Origin: Chloroflexi bacterium RBG_16_51_16
GTDB taxonomy: Bacteria > Chloroflexota > Anaerolineae > Anaerolineales > Villigracilaceae
DNA: 29,163 nt
Assembly (NCBI GenBank): GCA_001796785.1
Contig: MGNL01000122.1
Span: 349 to 29,511, forward strand
Direction of reading: 5' to 3'
In this document: one piece after another, positions 15,933 to 22,892 of the stretch
Layout of the letters: every line of letters starts with the position of its first letter
Numbering within the stretch: the first letter of the stretch is position 1
Program-made: the position numbers and the translations under genes
The notes under the pieces: model-generated
What the model saw: only the letters and a program-made list of their open reading frames with translations
Databases searched by the model: none
Told to the model about the DNA's origin: nothing

Positions 15933-16939
15933 ATATCCCCAGTTCTGAATTGTCGATATTCATTCAAGTCATCCGGCGTGTAATTCTTGATGCCATTATC
16001 CACCGCAAAGCTAACCGAAAAAGTGACGGTTTCATTGCCAAGCCGCTGACCGGTGGAAAGGCTCGGCTGCTCATACATGGGTGCAGAGTCATGACCGTCC
16101 AACGAATAGGTTTGGATGGTCGTCCACTCATCCCGGGTGTAGTCGCAGTACTGTTCGGTCTCCGTGTGACAATCTTCAACAACTTCGGCATAGCCATTGC
16201 CTTTGTCGATCGTCTTTTGTTCGCAGACCTCTTCACTTTGGGTGTCGCAGGAGACATTATAAGCATCGGAGGGCGGGCTGCCGCGTTCATTATCGTAAGA
16301 TACGGCGCGAACCTCCTCCACCGGAACTGAAGTCTGCCAATAAACCTCTGAAACGGTCGCCTCGACGGAGGAGGTGGGCAGGAAAAATATTAAAGCAATA
16401 CCAATACAGCATGCGAGCACACCTGCCGCGATCCCGCCTATCAGGAGCAAGTTGGGTTTTTTAGGTGCTGCAGGATGAATTGACCCGGCAGCCACAGAGG
16501 CAGAGGCAATCCCGGCGGATTCTGCCAAGCGCGAGAGGGGTGCGCCGCAATTCGAGCAAATGGTATTGGCGGGCGGATTCTCAGTGCCACAATTCGTGCA
16601 TTTTATGGATTGGGGAGCCGGTGCGGCTGCATCCATGACGCGGCCAGCCTGGCGAGCCTGACTCTCTTTAAGATCACCCCCGCACTGCGAACATACCTTG
16701 GCTGTGGCAGAATTGCGCGTTCCGCAGAACCCGCAATGAACGTCCGGTCCCACTCGGGCAGACTGCAAGGCTTTTTCATCCGTAACGACCTTCTCATCAG
16801 CCGGTCGTTCGAACTGCACGTTCTCCGGCTGGGGTGCTCCGCAATTGGTGCAGGTCTTTTTTCCGCCGGGGTTGCGCGTGCTGCAGTTAGGGCAGGTCCA
16901 CTCGAGTTGGATGAATCCAATGCTGCGTCTTCTGGCCAC
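15881..16939 (-). CDS. Triple zinc-ribbon protein with one TM segment and an outer domain
   Basis: The 352-residue protein has three Cys4 zinc ribbons: Cys16/19/30/33, Cys69/72/83/86 and Cys114/117/128/131. A linker, one TM helix (about 164-187) and a 165-residue outer domain follow. The first ribbon resembles RanBP2-type fingers. The outer domain contains two similar short units, CDTQSEEVCEQK and CHTETEQYCDYT, which may form disulfides. Zinc-ribbon plus TM proteins of this type are common in Chloroflexota and lack a known role; ribbons would face the cytoplasm. The start is a GTG with AGGAG 5 bases upstream. It precedes the HD-GYP gene and overlaps its 5' end. Confidence 0.85.
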   Translation of the reverse strand: MARRRSIGFIQLEWTCPNCSTRNPGGKKTCTNCGAPQPENVQFERPADEKVVTDEKALQSARVGPDVHCGFCGTRNSATAKVCSQCGGDLKESQARQAGRVMDAAAPAPQSIKCTNCGTENPPANTICSNCGAPLSRLAESAGIASASVAAGSIHPAAPKKPNLLLIGGIAAGVLACCIGIALIFFLPTSSVEATVSEVYWQTSVPVEEVRAVSYDNERGSPPSDAYNVSCDTQSEEVCEQKTIDKGNGYAEVVEDCHTETEQYCDYTRDEWTTIQTYSLDGHDSAPMYEQPSLSTGQRLGNETVTFSVSFAVDNGIKNYTPDDLNEYRQFRTGDIWTLNLNALGGVVSVKR

Positions 16940-16974
16940 GACCGCTCCTGAGGTAAAATTTCAGCCGAAGTCTT

Positions 16975-16980
16975 ATTATA
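16975..16980 (-). promoter_or_regulatory. -10 element (TATAAT) upstream of the zinc-ribbon/HD-GYP operon
   Basis: On the minus strand a perfect TATAAT ends 35 bases before the GTG start. No good -35 lies at 16-18 bases, so support is partial. The leader it predicts would hold the AGGAG ribosome site. Confidence 0.4.
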
Positions 16981-17115
16981 AGTCGTATGATTCGTAAAAA
17001 GGCATGTCGATACACATAAATTAATAAGTGCATACGGTGACGGAATAAGCGTCTATACTAGTGAGACCTGCCACCTACATGGAAACCTCGCTGAAATGAG
17101 CCTGGAATTGAAAGA

Positions 17116-17301
17116 ATGAATATCGGATTGAGGATTCTTGCCGTTCTCCTGATATTCACAGGCGTGATCTGGATCTTGCAAGGCATAAATTTGCTGCCGG
17201 GTAGTTTCATGACCGGGCAGATCGAGTGGGCGGTTTATGGATGTATAACCGTTGTAATCGGACTGGCTTTGATCTTCTTCGCGAGGAGAAGTAAGAGATA
17301 A
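17116..17301 (+). CDS. Small two-TM conserved membrane protein
   Basis: This 61-residue protein has two hydrophobic helices (about 5-25 and 36-55), separated by LLPGSFMTGQIEW, and a basic tail (RRSKR). The pattern GIxWILQGxNLLPGSFMTG is one I have seen in many bacterial small proteins of unknown function, which supports it as a real gene despite its size. It starts 26 bases after the first ATG in this region and ends 25 bases before the VOC-domain gene, so they may be co-transcribed. Confidence 0.75.
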   Translation: MNIGLRILAVLLIFTGVIWILQGINLLPGSFMTGQIEWAVYGCITVVIGLALIFFARRSKR

Positions 17302-17326
17302 CCCACACAGCCCTATCCATGTTGAT

Positions 17327-18217
17327 ATGCCAAAATCCATTCATCCATCCACTTGTATAGGTCACGTACACCTGAACGTTGCGAACCTCGACCGCCAGCT
17401 TGACTTCTACCAGGAAGGGCTCGGTTTTGTGCTCCACTGGCGGAAGGGCAACCAGGCAGGAATGGGAGCTGGTGAAACTGACCTGCTCCGTTTAACAGAA
17501 GAACCGGAATTCAAACGATACACTGGGACCACGGGTTTGTACCATTTTGCGATCCTGCATCCTAACCGTAAGGAGCTGGCCCGCGCCGTAGCGCGCCTTT
17601 TTTCAAAGAATGTACGCAATTCCCCCACAGATCACATCATGACGAAGACGACCTACCTGGACGATCCCGAAGGCAACGGGATCGAGTTGTATGCCGAATC
17701 ACCCGAGGACGGAACCTTCCAGATCGAGGAGGGTCAGTTCACCGCCCGGCGTGCGGACGGGAGCCTGAGCGATGGACGCGAACCTTTGGACGTGGACGCT
17801 CTCTTTGGTCTCCTGAACGCTAACGATCGCCTGGACCTGCCAGCGGCACCGGATACCCGCGTAGGTCATGTGCACCTGCACGTGCGGGATGTGGATGAAG
17901 CCGTTGACTTTTATCATGACATCCTTGGCTTTGACGTGATGGGCGTCTCAAAATCATTCCGGGTTGCGTTTGTTTCGGCGGGCGGTTACCACCATCATAT
18001 CGGATTGAACACCTGGCAGGGTGAAGGAGCATCTCCGCCTCCGCCGGATGCACTAGGGATGAAATATTTTAACGTTGAGTTACCGGATAAGACAGCCTAT
18101 GACGAAGTGCTTTCCCGGATTGAGAAGGCGGGTGTCCAAGGCAGGGAATTAAACGATGGGTTCCTGGTGCAAGATCCGTCCAAGAATGACGTGATGTTAA
18201 GCTATAAATCCGAATAG
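17327..18217 (+). CDS. Two-domain VOC protein, catechol 2,3-dioxygenase-like (COG2514)
   Basis: The 296-residue protein has two vicinal-oxygen-chelate domains. The N-terminal one opens with GHVHLNVANLDRQLDFYQ (about 12-29) and ends with DPEGNGIELYAE. The C-terminal one opens with GHVHLHVRDVDEAVDFYHDILGF-like sequence near residue 184 and has YHHHIGLNTW. His in the first domain's opening motif, the central His and the Glu of GIELYAE are typical metal ligands. COG2514 members are annotated as catechol 2,3-dioxygenases (CatE) from early work, but many have unknown substrates. No ring-degradation cluster is nearby. No Shine-Dalgarno sequence is visible, and the ATG is the first in frame. Confidence 0.87.
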   Translation: MPKSIHPSTCIGHVHLNVANLDRQLDFYQEGLGFVLHWRKGNQAGMGAGETDLLRLTEEPEFKRYTGTTGLYHFAILHPNRKELARAVARLFSKNVRNSPTDHIMTKTTYLDDPEGNGIELYAESPEDGTFQIEEGQFTARRADGSLSDGREPLDVDALFGLLNANDRLDLPAAPDTRVGHVHLHVRDVDEAVDFYHDILGFDVMGVSKSFRVAFVSAGGYHHHIGLNTWQGEGASPPPPDALGMKYFNVELPDKTAYDEVLSRIEKAGVQGRELNDGFLVQDPSKNDVMLSYKSE

Positions 18218-18354
18218 GCAGCTGAATTAATTATTTAAGGCGTTTGATCGATTACCGAATTAAATTCCTGATGTTTAATGGAATGAGATCTACCCTCTCT
18301 AAGTAAGAAAATTTAATAAATCAGTTTTCGCAAGAGCAACCGTATTTTTAAGAA

Positions 18355-18392
18355 CAGAGATGCCTGGAGTGAAATGAACCCAGGCATCTCTG
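18355..18392 (+). terminator. 13-bp hairpin, probable terminator after the VOC gene
   Basis: CAGAGATGCCTGG (18355-18367) pairs perfectly with CCAGGCATCTCTG (18380-18392) around a 12-base loop. It lies 137 bases past the VOC stop and is followed by ATATTTAAT, a poor T-tract. The rest of 18218-18502 is AT-rich and holds no gene I can support. Confidence 0.6.
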
Positions 18393-18502
18393 ATATTTAA
18401 TCCAGATCACGTCCTGGAAAATTAACCCATTCAACTTTGCAACAATTTTCCATCCGACCCTGTATTGCTTGTTAATTAGCGGCTGATTGAGAGGAGCTGA
18501 AA

Positions 18503-19021
18503 ATGGCTGATATTACCGCCATCTTTTTTATTTTGGTGTTGATCGGTCTGGCCTACCCTGCCATGCTGGCAGCCTGGTGGCTGGCATTCCCCAATTTGAT
18601 CGCCCGGGCGCAGGAACGCATTGAACGCACACCCTGGCGTGCATTCTGGCTTGGGCTGGGGATGGGGTTCGTGATCGCGATCCCCACCCTGATCCTGCTC
18701 TCGCTGCCGTTCGGTCCTGCAAAATTCACAGGCTGGCTGGTCCTGGCTCTCGGCCTGACCATGATCAGCATTGGCGCGGGCGGAATAGCCGCGCACCTCG
18801 GTGACCGTCTGCAGCGGGTTGGCACGAGTTACAGTCCGGTGGGTGCCTTCATCCGTGGAGCGGTGATCCTGGAGCTGGCTGTCTTCTTCCCTGTCCTGGG
18901 TTGGTTGTTTCTCTGGCCTTTGATGCTCATCATGGCTTTGGGTATTACAGTTTATGCCTTGTTAAACTCGGGACCGAAGATCACATTGCGTTCCCCTGGA
19001 TCGGTTCCCAGCCAGGTGTAG
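18503..19021 (+). CDS. Four-TM membrane protein in the DUF1800/DUF1501 operon
   Basis: The 172-residue protein has four hydrophobic segments (about 5-28, 46-71, 74-96 and 116-151). I do not recognise a family. GAGGAG sits 6-7 bases before the ATG, a strong ribosome site. Its stop is 3 bases before the ATG of the DUF1800 gene, so the two are surely co-transcribed. A role as a membrane partner of the exported DUF1800/DUF1501 proteins is possible on position alone. Confidence 0.78.
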   Translation: MADITAIFFILVLIGLAYPAMLAAWWLAFPNLIARAQERIERTPWRAFWLGLGMGFVIAIPTLILLSLPFGPAKFTGWLVLALGLTMISIGAGGIAAHLGDRLQRVGTSYSPVGAFIRGAVILELAVFFPVLGWLFLWPLMLIMALGITVYALLNSGPKITLRSPGSVPSQV

Positions 19022-19024
19022 GTT

Positions 19025-20506
19025 ATGCCGATTTCCCGGCGTGAATTCCTCAAGCTTTCCGCGCTGGTTACCACAAGCGCGGCGCTCTCCGGATGCGGAG
19101 CCATATATCGCAGGCTGACGGGCAGCATGTCCGTAACGGAGTGGTCACCGATGGATGAGCACGACTTTACGGTCTTGAACCGGCTGACCTTTGGAGCAAG
19201 ACCGGACGAGCGTGCCCGGTTTCTTGAGGTTGGTCTGAAACCCTGGATCGAAGAACAGTTGGATATCCAATCGATCGATGACCTGGACTGCAGCTTGAGG
19301 TTGGCGCCGTTCAGGTCTCTGGAAATGGAAGCGAATGAATTGGAAGCCATCAGCAATCAATTGTTCGAGAATTATGACCGGGAAAGCCTCCCCGCCGAAC
19401 TCCGTCTGGCCAGTCTGATCCGCCAGGTCTACAGCCGGCGGCAGTTGTATGAAGTCATGGTAGGTTTTTGGAACGACCACCTGAACATCTTCACCGAGAA
19501 GGGAAACTGTTTTTACCTGAAGACTGTCGATGACCGGAGGGTTGTCCGTACGCACGCGCTCGGCTCATTCCGGGAGTTGATCCTGGCCTCGGCGCACTCG
19601 CCCGCCATGCTGGTGTACCTGGACAATCATGTCAACCATAAAGGTGCACCCAATGAGAATTACGCCCGTGAATTGATGGAGTTACATACCCTGGGTGTCA
19701 ACGGAGGCTATTCCCAGGCGGATGTTATGGAACTTGCGCGATGCCTGACAGGATGGACGGTCAAGGATCATTTCTGGCTGGGTGATTTTGAATTCAACGC
19801 TGACCTGCATGATCCGGGTGTGAAATACGTGCTGGGTATGGAAATTTCCGATTCAGGAATCAACGAGGCTGAACAGGTGATCGACACACTCTCGACTCAT
19901 CCGAGCACGGCTCGTTTCATTTCGTCCAAGCTGGCATGGCGTTTCATCGCTGATGATCCACCCGAGGAACTCATTCAAAAAGGAGCCCGGGCTTTCCTTG
20001 ATACCGAAGGCGATATCAAGTCAGTGCTGCGAGTCATCCTACTGGATGGGGTGGATTTCGTGCAGCCCAAATACAAACGACCCTCCGACTTCGTGATCTC
20101 AGCCTTGCGAATGCTCCATGCTCAAACAGACGGGCGTGGGCCTGATGAAAGCCTGCGCGGTATGGGTCAATCCCTGTTCGGCTGTCCCACACCCGATGGC
20201 TACCCCGATAACTCTGCAGCCTGGCAGGGCAACCTGATGCCCCGGTGGAATTTTGCGTTCCGGTTGGTGCGAGGTGAAATCGAAGGAACACAGATTGATA
20301 TGGAACATTTACTGGCGTATGTACCCGATGATGATCTAACGGTGAGATTTGATGCACTGGCCACCCTGCTTCTGGGTGTACCGATCGCCGAGCCATTCCG
20401 AAGCGGGTTGATGGAGTTGATCACATCCGGAGGCACGAATGAAGAAGAAATGCTTCAAATTCTGGCCGCTGGAATATTAGTCTCACCCTCGTTCCAGTGG
20501 AAATAA
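19025..20506 (+). CDS. DUF1800 family protein with Tat/lipoprotein signal
   Basis: The 493-residue protein begins with a twin-arginine signal (SRREFLKLSALV at residues 4-15) and a lipobox-like ALSGC with Cys24. The body matches the DUF1800 (PF08811) pattern: FTVLNRLTFGARPDE, then VYSRRQLYEVMVGFWNDHLNIF, and NENYARELMELHTLGV. Next come DVMELARCLTGWTV and near the C-terminus a CPTPDGYP motif. DUF1800 proteins have no proven biochemical role; genes for them are very often paired with DUF1501, as here (20531). The pair is expected in the envelope or outside. It lies between a membrane-protein gene and the DUF1501 gene with tight spacing (3 and 24 bases). Confidence 0.93.
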   Translation: MPISRREFLKLSALVTTSAALSGCGAIYRRLTGSMSVTEWSPMDEHDFTVLNRLTFGARPDERARFLEVGLKPWIEEQLDIQSIDDLDCSLRLAPFRSLEMEANELEAISNQLFENYDRESLPAELRLASLIRQVYSRRQLYEVMVGFWNDHLNIFTEKGNCFYLKTVDDRRVVRTHALGSFRELILASAHSPAMLVYLDNHVNHKGAPNENYARELMELHTLGVNGGYSQADVMELARCLTGWTVKDHFWLGDFEFNADLHDPGVKYVLGMEISDSGINEAEQVIDTLSTHPSTARFISSKLAWRFIADDPPEELIQKGARAFLDTEGDIKSVLRVILLDGVDFVQPKYKRPSDFVISALRMLHAQTDGRGPDESLRGMGQSLFGCPTPDGYPDNSAAWQGNLMPRWNFAFRLVRGEIEGTQIDMEHLLAYVPDDDLTVRFDALATLLLGVPIAEPFRSGLMELITSGGTNEEEMLQILAAGILVSPSFQWK

Positions 20507-20530
20507 AAAAATTAAGACCGGAGAGTTGAT

Positions 20531-21769
20531 ATGGTAACACCAGGAACGAGCGAACGGACGGCTGCCCGATTGTTGCGACGACCGCTCGAAAAGCCATGGA
20601 TGCCACGACTTGCATTTGCACCACCCAACATTGCACCCCGCGGCGACACGCTTGTGGTTATATTCCTGCGCGGTGCGGCAGATGGCTTGAACATGGTCGT
20701 GCCACACGGCGAACGAGCCTATTACCGGCTCCGACCGACGCTCGGGATTCCGCCCCCGGATGACACTAAAACTAAACCGGAGGAGCGTACCATCGACCTG
20801 GATGGTTTCTTCGGATTCCATCCGTCCTTCCAGCCCCTGCTGGATGCCTGGCATGACGGCAGCCTGGCTGTCATTCACGCCTGCGGTGGGCCGGACGAGT
20901 CGCGCAGCCATTTCAAAGCCATGGAGCTGATGGAGCGCGGCGTGGCAGATGAGCGAGGACCCGCCTCGGGTTGGATTGGGCGCCACCTCGCCTCCCTGGA
21001 CACCGGTAATTCATCGCCTCTCCGGGCGGTAGCCATGGGGACCCGCACGCAGAGAAGCCTGAGTGGATCCGTGCCGGTTTCCGCCTTGAGATCGATCGCG
21101 GATTTCCACCTGGGCGGTAATCAACACCTGTTGGATCAGATGCGGAGCACGTTGGATCTGCTTTATGAGGGTGACGATCTCGGAAAGGACACACTCTCGA
21201 TCATGAATACCATGCAGTCCATGGATCCCATGATCTACAAACCCGCCCATTCAGCTTTGTATCCTGAAACGGAACTCGGCATGGCCTTAAAACAAACCGC
21301 CATGCTGATCAAAGCAGAAGTCGGTTTGGAGGTGTCTGCCATCGATGTCGGCGGTTGGGATACGCATTTCGCACAGGGTTCGACAACCGGTCAGATGCCT
21401 AACTTGATTGAAGAGCTTGCGCTCGGATTGTCAGCCTTTTACGCTGATATGCATGAGCATATGGACAGCCTGATCGTAGTCAGCATGTCCGAATTTGGAA
21501 GGCGCGTTTCGGAGAACGGGAGCCTGGGCACGGATCACGGTCACGGAAGCATGATGATGTTGATGGGTGGGAATGTGGCAGGAGGCCGGATCCATGGGCA
21601 GTGGCCGGGTTTGGATGAGGGGCAGCGTATTGGACCCGGCGACCTGGCCGTCACCACGGATTACCGGGATGTGCTATCCGAGGTTTGCGTGAAGCGCTTG
21701 AACAACCCGGTTGTAAGCGAGATCTTTCCCGAATATCAACCAAGAATGTTAAATGTCGTAAGAAAATGA
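20531..21769 (+). CDS. DUF1501 family protein without an own export signal
   Basis: The 412-residue protein matches DUF1501 (PF07394): LVVIFLRGAADGLNMVVPHG (about 41-60), FFGFHPSFQPLLDAW, GGPDESRSHFKAMELME and GGWDTHFAQG. It also has MSEFGRRVSENGSLGTDHGHG and a GGRIHGQWPGL ending. The fold is related to the alkaline phosphatase/sulfatase superfamily. Most relatives begin with a Tat signal; this one has no hydrophobic segment before the domain. An in-frame TAA lies 18 bases before the ATG, so no longer start exists. GGAGAG lies 5 bases before the ATG. It may travel out with the Tat-signalled DUF1800 partner, or act in the cytoplasm. Confidence 0.93.
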   Translation: MVTPGTSERTAARLLRRPLEKPWMPRLAFAPPNIAPRGDTLVVIFLRGAADGLNMVVPHGERAYYRLRPTLGIPPPDDTKTKPEERTIDLDGFFGFHPSFQPLLDAWHDGSLAVIHACGGPDESRSHFKAMELMERGVADERGPASGWIGRHLASLDTGNSSPLRAVAMGTRTQRSLSGSVPVSALRSIADFHLGGNQHLLDQMRSTLDLLYEGDDLGKDTLSIMNTMQSMDPMIYKPAHSALYPETELGMALKQTAMLIKAEVGLEVSAIDVGGWDTHFAQGSTTGQMPNLIEELALGLSAFYADMHEHMDSLIVVSMSEFGRRVSENGSLGTDHGHGSMMMLMGGNVAGGRIHGQWPGLDEGQRIGPGDLAVTTDYRDVLSEVCVKRLNNPVVSEIFPEYQPRMLNVVRK

Positions 21770-21817
21770 ACAATCCTAAGACCGATGAACACTTGCAGGT
21801 CACGATCTCGCGTGCAT

Positions 21818-22834
21818 TTAACGTCTGCCGAAGTCGACGGTGTAGTATCCTTTATAAAAACTATCCGCGTTATAGGCATAACCGATGCCCATCTCGGTAT
21901 AAGCCGGGTTGAGGATCTCGGCGCGATGAGGGGGATCGTCCATCCACCAGTCGAAAGCCGATTGTGGATATCCGCTGGCGTAGATAACCTCCCCGTAATC
22001 GGAAGGCGCATAACCCGCGGAAACCAGCCGCTCATAAATAGAGGAGGCATCCGAACCTGAATGGCTGAGCAATCCGAAACAGGCCATGTCGATGCTGTGG
22101 TCCTGCGCGGCAGCTGCAAGTTGGGCGTTAACTTGCAGGGTGGGCAGACCCGCTTCGCTCCGGGCGGAATTTATCAATGAGGCAACCTCGTTTTGATAGG
22201 TCTTGCCCAGGAAGTAATCGCAGCTGAGCGGTCCGCCGGGTGTGATCAGAGGAGTGGATGCATATGGCACGGCTGCTGTCGAGGGAATGCCGGCTCCGAT
22301 CACGATCTTTACCCAGAAGGATTTTTCTATACCGATGGGTAAGACCTTGCCATCCGAGCTGCGCAGCTCGTAATAACCAGTAAATAAACCGTCCAGCGAA
22401 GGAGCCGTCAGGTCCATAGAGATGTCGACGGTCTGACCCGGTCCAGTTTCCGGAACCGGCGAGGAATCGGGGGCATCCATGCGATCGCCAGCCAGGAATG
22501 CGATTGAATAACCACTCCATGCGCAGGTGCCGGAATTCTCGAAGCGCCAGGTCTTGGTAAAGCGGGTGCCTGGTTGGAGGACGGTGTTATCTGGAATGGT
22601 TACGTCTTCTAAAAGCAAGGCCTGGTCCTCACAGTTGGAGGTCGTCCCGACGGTAGTTGCTGCGGAAGGAGGGGTGGTGGCCACGGTGGATTGAACTGAG
22701 GTGGGAGAAACCAACCTGGCTGGAGGCAAAGTGGAAGTAACGAAAACCAAAGCTGTGTTCGGCGGTTCAGATTTCATCTCGATTGAGACGCAAGCGGTCA
22801 AGGTCAATGCCAGAAACCACAATGAATATTTCAT
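21818..22834 (-). CDS. Lipoprotein with NBR1-type Ig domain and CAP (SCP/PR-1) domain
   Basis: The 338-residue protein starts with a signal peptide and lipobox LTAC (Cys15), followed by a Ser/Thr/Pro linker. An NBR1-like Ig domain (about 67-180) shows TIPDNTVLQPGTRFTKTW, a CAWSGY turn and the GYYELRSSDG strand. The CAP domain (about 208-338) has LINSARSEAGLPTLQ, His258 in LLSHSGSD, Glu282 in GEVIYASG and His303 in PPHRAEILNP, then MGIGYAY. CAP proteins are secreted and often bind sterols or lipids, or act in cell-envelope roles; bacterial ones are mostly uncharacterised. The architecture suggests surface display. It follows the pseudo-methyltransferase gene on the same strand, 59 bases away. 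Confidence 0.9.
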   Translation of the reverse strand: MKYSLWFLALTLTACVSIEMKSEPPNTALVFVTSTLPPARLVSPTSVQSTVATTPPSAATTVGTTSNCEDQALLLEDVTIPDNTVLQPGTRFTKTWRFENSGTCAWSGYSIAFLAGDRMDAPDSSPVPETGPGQTVDISMDLTAPSLDGLFTGYYELRSSDGKVLPIGIEKSFWVKIVIGAGIPSTAAVPYASTPLITPGGPLSCDYFLGKTYQNEVASLINSARSEAGLPTLQVNAQLAAAAQDHSIDMACFGLLSHSGSDASSIYERLVSAGYAPSDYGEVIYASGYPQSAFDWWMDDPPHRAEILNPAYTEMGIGYAYNADSFYKGYYTVDFGRR

Positions 22835-22892
22835 GGCATGAACCTGGTTTCATACCCGTCGCGTGAATGGAGATTAATGTCAAGTGTCCACA

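Noticed and set aside
15872..16330. 152-residue plus-strand open frame opposite the zinc-ribbon gene
   Set aside because: It is the antisense shadow of a gene with clear zinc ribbons; it has no ribosome site or recognisable domain.
18218..18502. A small RNA or small gene in the longest intergenic stretch
   Set aside because: Apart from the 13-bp hairpin I see only AT-rich sequence, with no open frame with a ribosome site and no convincing promoter pair.
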